Shown: in pieces, positions 54,370 through 64,000 of the stretch
Layout: every line of letters begins with the position of its first letter
How positions within the stretch are numbered: the stretch's first letter is position 1
Source of the DNA: Heloderma charlesbogerti
Lineage: Eukaryota > Chordata > Lepidosauria > Squamata > Helodermatidae
Assembly: GCA_026122225.1 (NCBI GenBank)
Contig: JANEZZ010002677.1
Span: forward strand, 682,001 to 746,000
Direction of reading: 5' to 3'
DNA length: 64,000 nt
Made by a program: the position numbers and the translations under genes
Notes under the pieces: generated by a model
What the model was told of the DNA's origin: nothing
Seen by the model: only the letters and a program-made list of their open reading frames with translations
Database searches by the model: none

Positions 54370-56225
54370 TGTCAGTGTTTGTTTGAAATGCAGTAGTATT
54401 TATCACTAGATAGTATTTGATAATTGACCATTCATTGTATTTTTAATCTTACCGTGTTTGATAAATCAATAGTATTTAGTGCCTGACAGCATGTCATAAC
54501 ATGAATTGGTAACGAGTATTTGACTGTTGATAATATATTTTGTAGTTGAGTCCTGCTAAAAATTAAAACAATTAAGATCCTAACAAAGCTAAAGCATCTG
54601 AATTTACAAATTCTGAGAGCAAACATTTCATATTTGAATTGTGAGTTCAAATTTTGTTTTGACATATCTCATTTGGAAATTGGAAATTTCCAGTAACTTG
54701 AAATGTTTTCAGATATTCATTTCATAGCTATGCTTACCACTGTATTTTAAGTAGACTTACAAAATAACCCCCAGAAATGCAGAAGTATTGTTTTTTACAT
54801 TTAATATGGCACAATATACTTTATTTTCATTGCCAGTAGGTGGTGGTTAAAATCTCCATTTCTCTTTGACATCTCTCATACTTTCCTAAGGAATGACTGC
54901 ACTTTTAAATTCTTGTTTAATTCTTGATACCACTGATAAAATACTTTGCAATTATTTTGACCCATGGCTTTATTGACAGAATAGTTACACGTAAACATAT
55001 ATATTTCTGTTCCAGAATTGACATCAGGGTGTGTCCTTTTCCACTTTCTTTTTTAAATATATTATCTTGGCCCTAGTCCATTAGTATCATTTATGTGCAG
55101 GCAGATTTGGAGGAACAGAAAGGTTTTCAGAACTACAACAAAATACTTGGAGGAAAAAGCTGGTGGGCGGGACTCCCAAAACATCCCAATGAAGACTGAG
55201 CATGCTCAGAGACCGTGGAATACTGATTGACTGAGGTGGTGGTGAAAACTGTTTTTTGTGGGGGGGGGGAATGGAATGGAGTATCTTGAAAGAAGGCTGG
55301 CTAGATGGTTGGAACTCTGAACAGGAGAACTCAACACCGCCACCTTTTGTTGCAGGTCCCACTTGTTTTGTTCTAATTCTCAACATGGGTAAATCTTGCT
55401 TGATTTTATCAGTTTTTACCAAAGCTGTTAAAGCACCCACATTATTTACATCTATATTCCGCTTTCTAATGACTTTTGCTGCTGTACACTCCTTCTCATC
55501 TTTGTGATTTTATTATTCCCAGTGAATCTGTCCAGAATTGATTGAGCCTGATTTTACTTCTTTTGTGGCTCACATATTGGTAAAGTTAAAAATAATGTCA
55601 TTAGCAAAACCTCAATTTTGTTACTGTAACTATCTGACCCATTCAGTACTTTTTTGCTGCAGATCATCTCTGAAAATCCAGCTGCATCTTAGTTATCGGG
55701 TCCATATTATCTCTTAATTAGACCCTGGATAATTTTATTCCCAAACATTTAAATTTCTGTCTTTGTATTTAGAGTTACAAACTTTCATATTATTATTTTT
55801 ACAAAAGGTTTTGTATTGATGCCCTCCCCCCCTTTTAAGTTTGCTTGATTTATGTTAACAAGCAGAAGATTTCCAGAATTCACTTGAAGTGGCTAGTTCT
55901 CCACAGAATTCATAGGGTCCATAATAGTTGCACATCTCTAATTTGTAACAAATTCTCTTGATGTAAAAGTCTTGTGGGTACAGCTCTGTACAGCTAAGCA
56001 GCTGGTAGAGCACTCAGAGTACATATCCCTTTTAGATGCTGTTGCTACCAAGAAGAAGAAGAAGCTTAACCTTTTGGGCTGGGAGGGTGGTTGGTTGTGG
56101 TTGTACAAAAGCCTCATCATTACGTTTCCATTAGGGATTTCTCAAGGAATCATAAGATGTGAACATAATGTAAAACAACATTCTTGTTTATGCTTTCTTT
56201 GGCTGTTGAATCTCCCTAATAATTT
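54370..56225. other. Intron 3, 3' part
   Basis: AT-rich DNA with a (G)9 run at about 55260 and a short (AAG)n run at about 56050. No exon or placeable repeat is found. The acceptor region before 56242 (aattttttatcccacatttag) is weak in pyrimidines but usable. Confidence 0.4.
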
Positions 56226-56241
56226 TTTATCCCACATTTAG

Positions 56242-57376
<1,135 letters not shown>

Positions 57377-57773
57377 CTGTGATAGTGTAATAGAGGTATT
57401 ACACTATATGGATTTTGGAATGATTCTTTTACAGTGACTTTCAATGCTTTTACAGCATAAAATCAAGTGCAAATGCAGGGGGAAAGAGACGATTTACATG
57501 TTTAAATATCTCCAAGAACATCTGTTTTGGTTACTCCATTGCACTTGTTTGTAGGTTTGGACAGCTGAAGTTGATCCTGTTGTATTGTTTCAAAACTGGT
57601 CAATACTTTAGATGTGACTTATCAGGAATAGTAAGTTATGCATACTGTACACTGCTCAAGTGTTCAGGTCTGTCTTGTTCTTACCAAATAATGATCCAAC
57701 TTGACTCAGAACAGACCACAGAATACTACAAAAGAATAGTTGTAATGGAATGTAGGGGACTAATGCTTCACTC

Positions 57774-58742
57774 TCTGCTTCATTGACTACGCTAAAGCCT
57801 TTGATTGTGTGGATCACAACAAACTGTGGCAAATTCTTAAAGAGATGGGAGTACCAGACCACCTTACCTGTCTCCCGAGAAACCTGTACGAGGGTCAAGA
57901 AGCAACAGTAAGAACCGGACATGGAACAACTGATTGGTTCAAAATTGGGAAAGGAACAACCTCAGATACACAGACGATACCACCCTAATGGCAGAAAGTG
58001 AAGAGGATCTCAAGAGCCTCTTGTTGAGGGTGAAAGTGGAGAGTGCAAAAGCTGGTTTGAAACTCAACATTAAAAAAACTAAAATCATGGCATCTGGCCT
58101 CATCACTTCCTGGCATATAGAAGGGGAAGAAATGGAAGCAGTGACAGATTTTATTTTCTTGGGCTCCAATATCACCGCAGACGGTGACTGTAGCCATGAA
58201 ATTAAAAGACGCCTGCTCCTTGGGAGGAAAGCTATGGCAAACCTAGACAGCATAGTAAGAAGCAGAGACATCACCTTGCTGACAAAGGTTCATATAATCA
58301 AAGCTGTGGTTTTCCCAGTAGAAACATATGGCTGTGAGAGCTGGACTCTAAGGAAGGCTGAGCGCCGAAGAATTGATGCTTTCGAACTGTGGTGCTGGAG
58401 AAGACTCTTAGGAGTCCCCTGGACTGCAAGGAGGTCAAATCAGTCCATCCTAAAGGAAAGCAACCCTGAGTGCTCATTGGAAGGACAGATACTGAAGCTG
58501 AAGCTGAAATATTTTGGCCACCTAATGCGAAGAGAAAACTCCCTGGAAAAGACCCTGCTGCTGGGAAAGACTGAAGGCAAAAGGAGAAGGGGACGGCAGA
58601 GGATGAGATGGCTAGATAGCATCACCGATGCAATGAATATGAACTTGAGCACACTCCAGGAGAGAGCAGAGGACAGGAAGGCCTGGCGTGCTATGGTCCA
58701 TGGGGTCACGAAGAGTCGGACACGACTTAACGACTGAACAAC
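57774..58742 (+). mobile_element. 5'-truncated RTE-BovB LINE, copy 3, with TSD
   Basis: The element is flanked by 12-bp near-identical repeats, aatgcttcactc at 57762-57773 and aatgctttactc at 58743-58754. It begins inside the RT (tctgcttcattgactacgct) and ends with the BovB tail and a short (AAC) end. Relative to copy 1, about 125 bp are missing at about 57950 between the gggaaagga and aacctc blocks, removing the QGC motif. The C-terminal half is open. Confidence 0.92.
57934..58737 (+). pseudogene. BovB C-terminal ORF, copy 3 (267 aa)
   Basis: The open frame contains LRYTDDTTLMAESEEDLKSL (YADD changed to YTDD), HIEGEEMEAVTDFIFLGSNI, and YGCESWTLRKAERRRIDAFE at the position where copy 1 has its 17-bp deletion. 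It ends SRTRLND. The changed catalytic box and the missing upstream part mean no activity, although the C-terminal domain is uninterrupted. Confidence 0.9.
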
Positions 58743-59031
58743 AATGCTTTACTCCTGTTTAGCCATACTCCAAGACAGGTCACAGCAGGGTGTAAGGTTG
58801 GTGAGCAGGCAGACAGGGATCAAAGGGGCAGAGGCATGTGGTGTGCTCCAAGATGGACTGAGGGTCAAGTTCTGGATCAAGCAGGCAAGGCAAGACAAAG
58901 GAGCCTCACTTGGTGAGAAGATTAGCTTAGACAGAGGAGCTGGCTTGGCTATAAGGGCTCACAACTGGCATGTGGAGTCAGTTGGATCTGCATTTAGGCT
59001 GGAACTGTAGCCTAGAAGGCACTGTTGATCC

Positions 59032-59969
59032 TCAGACCCTAATCTCCCTGACTTTGTGAATGACCAAGGTGCTGGCGTCAAAGAAGGTAAGGCACTTGGT
59101 CCCAGTTAGTTCTCTCACAGCCGTGCTTTGTTCTAGCTGAAGTTTCTGGACTGTCTTCAAAGGCAGCTCCACATAAAATGCATTACAGCAATCCAGACAA
59201 GAGGTTACCAGGGCATGGATCAACACAGCTAGATTATCCATGTCCAGAGTGGATGACAGTAAGTATACTAGCCGAAGCTGGTAAAGGGCAGTCCATGACA
59301 CAGAGGCCATGGGTCTCTAATGATAGTGATGGATCCAGGAGACCTCCAACCTAAGCACTTGGTCTTTCAGAAGGTGTTCTACCGCTTCCAGAACAGGTTG
59401 AATCCCTTTCATGTAGTCTATGGAACCACTCGCTACAAGTGCCTCCATCTTGTCTGGATTGAGCTTCAGTTTGTTATCCCTCATCCAGTACATTACCATG
59501 GCCAGGCAACAGTCCAGTACCCCCACAGTTTCATCTGGCTTTGAAGAGGAGGAGAAACAGAACTGCCTATCATCTGCACCAGTTGTTTCATGTAGATGTT
59601 AAACAGCATGGGGGGTAAGATGGAACCTGGTGTAACCCTGAAGCAAAGATGTTATGGGGTCGAGCAGAAATCCCCCAACACCACCTTCTGAAAACAGCTT
59701 TTTGGGTAAGAGAGGAACCACTGCAAAGCAGTCCTGCCCACACCCAATTCCAACAGCCACTCCAGAAGGATACCATGGCCAGTGGTATCAAAAGCCACCA
59801 AGTGGTCAAGGAGAATCAACAAGGTTGCACTCCCCCTATCTCTCTCATTACACAGGTCATCCCACAGGGCAATCAGGGCTGTTTTGGTGCCATAGCCAGG
59901 CCTGAACCCCAATTGAAATGGACTTAGAAAATCAGTTTCATTCAAGGGAGCCTGGATCTGGTCAGCCAT
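59032..59969 (-). pseudogene. L2-like LINE fragment, antisense to AFAP1
   Basis: On the minus strand, 59969-59652 reads MADQIQAPLNETDFLSPFQL, GFRPGYGTKTALIALWDDLC and ILLDHLVAFDTTGHGILLEW. The segment 59526-59317 reads NKLKLNPDKMEALVASGSID, and 59310-59032 reads VSWTALYQLRLVYLLSSTLD, CCNAFYVELPLKTVQKLQLE. The YADD region between them is degraded (about 59545-59610). Both the 5' and 3' parts of the LINE are missing. Confidence 0.85.
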
Positions 59970-59974
59970 CAGAT

Positions 59975-60480
59975 GTTTGCCTTCTCTGAGGCATATAATG
60001 CTTTTTATGTATGAGGGGATTTTGGCTTGGTGAGCTTTTGAACAAGGATTTTCCCACTTAAATTTAATGTACAGTCATCAGAGGGGACTGGACAATAGCC
60101 AACACAACTTCCAAATAAAAAGGTCTAGGAGTAGGCCAAAGTTGCTTTGTAGCGTTGTTTTATAGCAGTTATGACTGGTGGCTATTTGTGACTAGTATTA
60201 GCTAACTAGGCTAGTGAAAATGTGATGTGAAATATTAATATTAATGCTAATATTAGTGCTAATATTAATACCTTCTATATATATTTGGCATTTCTATAAA
60301 AACTTAATAGAGTTAAATCTATTGATCACTTAATCTACTAATATTATTTAAGAAAATGTACTTTGCTTTCAGTAAACATGAGATCACTCAGAACTGAGTG
60401 CTTGGTTTGAAATGTTGCTTTGTTGAGAGTGCTTTATAGCCAATTTTATTTTAATAGAACTGTTTTTCCTCTTTTGTCTT
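59975..60480. other. Intron 4, 3' part
   Basis: AT-rich DNA with an attaatatta-type run at about 60230-60275. No repeat is recognised. The T-rich tract before 60484 (ctgtttttcctcttttgtct) is a strong acceptor tract. Confidence 0.45.
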
Positions 60481-60482
60481 AA

Positions 60483-60710
<228 letters not shown>

Positions 60711-61034
60711 TGATTTTTGTGATAATGACATTTATAATATAATCAGTCCCAGCATTGTGCTAGAAAACTGCCTGTGATGCTCTGAGCCACCTGCATGAGT
60801 GTCTGGGGCCTGGTTATGGATTGATTGGTTTCTCCTACAGAAGGAGGAACAGGGTTATGAATGTCAACACATTGGTTCAGCAACATTCCTCAGTCTTTTA
60901 CAGCTCAGTATGCTGAGTGATGACTGGAAGGTGATGGAGGTCTTGCAGCACAGGTAGCCAGGAAGGCAGACTGCTTTGAAAGTATTAGCCTTAGCAGAAT
61001 GGGACCAGTGCTCAGAATGTGCTGCACTGACAGA

Positions 61035-61204
61035 AGGGGCTGTGGCTCAGTGGTAGATCTCACGCTTTGTATGCAAAAGATCCCAGGTTCAATACCCAGC
61101 ATCTCCACATAGGGCTGGAAAAATTCCTGTCTGAAACCCTGGAGAGCTGCTGCCAGTCAGTGTTGACAATATTGGGCTGGTTGGACCAGTGGTCTGATTC
61201 AGGC
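61035..61204 (+). mobile_element. tRNA-derived SINE, 5' part (split by MITE)
   Basis: It begins ggggctgtggctcagtggta (A box), then cccaggttcaatacccagca (B box). The SINE body follows: ctgtctgaaaccctggagag, ctgctgccagtcagtgttga and gaccagtggtctgattcagg. The last piece, gcagcttcctatgttcct, lies at 61510-61528 after an inserted MITE. It belongs to the same family as 29498-29662. It is not a tRNA gene. Confidence 0.82.
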
Positions 61205-61509
61205 TGGGTTCACCCAACACAGCAACCAAGACTCAAAGTTGAGTATGGCTTGAGTGTGGTTTGTCATTGAACCATGGGTTGTTGTGCTGTGTGAACCCAG
61301 CTGTGCTAACAAAGCATGGTTTGTTAACCACAAACAACCCACAGCTCACAACTCAACAACAAACCATGGGTTCTCTTCCTGAGTTGTTTGTGCAGGTGGG
61401 TTCACACAATGCAGCAACTGACGTTTCAGCAGCAACTCATGGTTCAAAGCCAACCCACACTCAACCCATACTCAACCCTGAGTGTGGGTTGTCATGTTAC
61501 GTGAACCCA
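61205..61509. mobile_element. MITE with tgggttcac inverted ends, inside SINE
   Basis: It starts tgggttcac (61205-61213) and ends gtgaaccca (61501-61509). Its interior has repeated inverted caacccaca / tgtgggttg-type blocks, so the whole 305 bp can fold. It separates the two parts of the SINE. No clear target duplication is seen. A related partial copy is at about 48990-49140. Confidence 0.7.
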
Positions 61510-61529
61510 AGCAGCTTCCTATGTTCCTA

Positions 61530-62540
61530 ACTTGCTGGAGGCCTCAGCAGATTGGGAAAGGTAGACAGGTCAAGACACTGGGGAATAGGTAGTAACACTA
61601 TGTAGACCTGGTACTTGGAAGGTACATAGACATCCAAATAGATGAGGCCAGAAACTGATGTTGCCCAGGCAAAGACCCAGGCCTGAGTTTGAAGTATATA
61701 AGTAATGAGATACCTGGGTGGGTGGGGCTGTGCTGGAAACTGGAAGATTAATACAGCTGTTTCAGCCTCCATTTCTGTTCCTGGCTGCTTTTGGCTACCA
61801 CAAGGCTTATTTTGAAGGAGCTCTCTCTGTCTTTCTTGAGAGGCTTGACGCTGCTGCGTTGTGCTAAAAAAGGGGTTGTGAAGACACCACTATGAGGCCA
61901 TGCCACAAATTCAATTAAAAAAATCACAACTCATCTCCTGAAGAGTTAATCTTGGCAGAAATTAAATGTTGCAAGGCTGGTCCTGAAGAAGCTGGTGGCC
62001 TTGAAGGAACTGGTAGTCATGGAGAAGTTTGAGTTTTACTAAAGAACGAAGGATGAGGAAGTGATGTAGAGGATATAAAAAACTCCCTAGACTCCCCCAG
62101 TAAACAAATGTGAAACTCCGCTCAACTTCTAAATATTCACTGGGGAAAATGGCTATAGTGCTAGCCTTCTGTCTAGCCTGTCTTCTGGCCTGATTTCATT
62201 CTGTAAGATACCATACCATACAAAGTATCTATTTCCGAGGACAAGAACACTTTCCTTTACTTTGTTCATACTGGCTTGAGTCTGTGGTTCTGTGTTTTGA
62301 GAGATGACTCAACCCAGCTGGCAGTCAGATAGAAGCCTGGTGGAGATGTAACTGATGGGATAAACTATCGATCACAAAAGCTCACTACAGCAAAATCCAG
62401 AGTACCAGGCTGCGATTGAGAATAGTTGGTCTCCTGTTTTATTAATTGTTCTTCTGATGAGAAATTTTGTTGTTTTTAAAACCAGAAAGTTTAAAATCTT
62501 AAGAAAGTTGTTGACTTTTTGTGATCTCTGATTAATAAAA

Positions 62541-62578
<38 letters not shown>

Positions 62579-62640
62579 AAAGTTGAGCTGCTTTTTGCTC
62601 AGGGTGAAGCTTTGTCCTCATAGTATTCTTTTAATTTTGT
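61530..62640. other. Intron 5, 3' part, with (TG)n run
   Basis: A (TG)n tract of about 33 bp lies at 62544-62577, about 70 bp before the next exon. No other recognised feature. The acceptor tract ttttaattttgtttttag ends at 62646. Confidence 0.5.
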
Positions 62641-62646
62641 TTTTAG

Positions 62647-62826
62647 TGCTATAAAAGTTCCAAGGACCAGCAGCCTCAAATGGAACTGTTGTTGAGTGGC
62701 TGCAGTATTACATATATTCCCAAAGATGGTAAAAAGAAGAAGCATGAGCTAAAAATTGCGCACCAAGGGCAAGATGCTCTAGTTCTTGCTGTACAGAGCA
62801 AGGAGCAGGCAGATCAGTGGCTGAAG
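62647..62826 (+). CDS. AFAP1: AFAP1 fifth coding exon (residues 183-242, PH1)
   Basis: The translation is [20 protein letters not shown], then [20 protein letters not shown] and [20 protein letters not shown]. This is the main body of the first PH domain, with the terminal Trp of the C-terminal helix (QW) conserved. The exon is 180 bp, phase 0 on both sides, with AG at 62645-62646 and donor gtatgt at 62827. The remaining PH1, second PH, serine-rich and actin-binding parts must lie beyond the window. Confidence 0.94.
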
Positions 62827-63199
62827 GTATGTCCTGCATTTTTAGCCAGTCGCATTTCTTGAAATTCTTAGACTGGTCTTAGTGTCATTACCAAGTGGTG
62901 ATGGATAAAAATATGGATGAGAATGTGAAATTGTAATATTCCAATATAAATGTGAAGACTTACATGAAGTCTTGACACTATTCCATCACTAGGGGTGCAG
63001 TGGTATGAGAATTCAGCCCACTAGCATGCGTAAGCCATAAACAATGTGTGATGTGGCCTGCACGGTTGCTGTCACCCACCTCTGCAAATTCAGCCAATAG
63101 GTGATGCGGCTAGTACTCATTCCTCTCTTCCATCTGCTCCTGTCTTCTCATTTATCTTTCTTTCCCCATTTCTCCTTTTTTGTCCTTTCTCCTTTTTTT

Positions 63200-63625
63200 T
63201 CTACTCGTATTTATTTACGACATTTACATAGTTCTCCACATCTAGACAGATTCTGGAGCAGTGAACAATAAAAGATAAAAATATAAGAAGATAAAAGAAT
63301 GAAACTCCATATTAAAAATTATTATTTTTTAAAAACAGAATACTGATTAAAACCGAGGAAGTCAAGGAAGGCTTCCTGAAATAAAGATGTTTTCAGGAGG
63401 TGCTGGAAACAACACAGTGTTGGCATCTGCTTGACTTCCAGAGGTAGGGAGTTCCACAGAAAGGGGGCCACCACACTGAAGGCTGTTCTCTGGGTGGATT
63501 CCACTTGGGCCATAGGTCTATGCGGAACCACCAGGAGCATGCTCTCTGATGACCTCAGTGACTGGGCAGGTTGATAAGGGAGAAGGCACTCTCTCAGGTA
63601 TCCTGGTCCCAAGTTGTTTAGAGCT
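63200..63625 (-). pseudogene. L2-like LINE 3' fragment, antisense to AFAP1
   Basis: On the minus strand, 63612-63322 reads MGPGYLRECLLPYQPAQSLR, then TQRTAFSVVAPFLWNSLPLE and FQHLLKTSLFQEAFLDFL. This is the C-terminal end of the L2-like polyprotein, followed by a tail region extending to about 63200 (ataaatacgagtag). It complements the picture from the sense copies, whose C-termini read the same. Confidence 0.8.
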
Positions 63626-63629
63626 TTAT

Positions 63630-64000
63630 ACGCTAGTTCCTAAACCTTAAAGCTGGCCTGGGTTCATATGAATGAAGAACGCTTGTTTTGCTATGAAGTA
63701 TAAGATATAATTATTCAGATTTCAACAAAATGATCTGCAGTAGTTGAAATATAAGCATGCTGGCCCTAGCTAATGTTAGTCGTGACTGAGTATTCTAGAA
63801 AGTAATGGGATTTCAGTCACAGCTACCTTGCTCCATTGCTTTTAAATGGGACTTCGTTGCATATCTTTTTAACTGGATTGGGGCCAATATGTTGCAGAAT
63901 GTTAGTGCTGTTTTCGGTAGGTGGAAGCAGTAGCATTTTAAAAAAAACAAAGGGGAAAATTTTATTTTATGTCTATTTTATGTGCTGTAGTACCCATGTA
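63630..64000. other. Intron 6, cut by window end
   Basis: A gctaatgttagtcgtgact block at about 63768 resembles a palindromic MITE half. No exon is present before the window ends. Confidence 0.4.

Noticed and set aside
61035..61204. Functional tRNA gene
   Set aside because: A- and B-box-like motifs are present, but the body continues into a known SINE pattern and no cloverleaf could be made out. The second copy at 29498 supports a SINE.

Overview
This window looks like genomic DNA from a squamate reptile, most likely a lizard. The evidence is its repeat mix: RTE-BovB LINEs next to CR1, L2-like LINEs, a Penelope-like element, a 5S-rRNA-derived SINE, tRNA-derived SINEs and many palindromic non-autonomous DNA transposons. 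The repeat names come from recognition of conserved protein and end sequences, not from a database search. No prokaryotic gene, CRISPR array or clearly viral sequence was seen.

The one host gene I can support is AFAP1 (actin filament-associated protein 1, AFAP-110) on the + strand. A CpG island at about 19.04-20.23 kb holds a candidate non-coding first exon with a near-consensus donor at 19766. Five coding exons follow at 44630-44756, 51488-51585, 56242-56350, 60484-60695 and 62647-62826. All have AG/GT borders and join without a frame break into the first 242 residues. These residues cover the conserved N-terminus, the proline-rich SH3-binding region, the tyrosine motifs around Y93/Y94 and Y125, and most of the first PH domain. 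The rest of the gene lies beyond 64000.

Layout: 1-19.0 kb is upstream DNA dense in transposons. It includes a nearly full-length BovB inserted in a CR1, a 505-bp tandem duplication whose second copy carries another BovB, a 1.8-kb region with large inverted arms, and a hAT-like element with an 8-bp target duplication. The CpG island follows. Intron 1 (19.8-44.6 kb) carries a 27-bp minisatellite, several L2-like LINE copies and a Penelope-like element flanked by an inverted copy of its own end. Introns 2-6 (44.8 kb to the end) hold an L2-like copy with a long open reverse-transcriptase frame, a perfect 44-bp-arm hairpin element, CR1 copies nested in other repeats, a third BovB with a 12-bp target duplication, and split SINEs.

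Apart from AFAP1, nearly all the longer open frames are decayed or recent transposon genes, or GC-driven artefacts of the CpG island. I found no convincing new biological system. The most informative structures are the datable nested insertions, the duplication/BovB pair, the Penelope inverted-copy arrangement, and several foldback elements that appear in more than one copy here.
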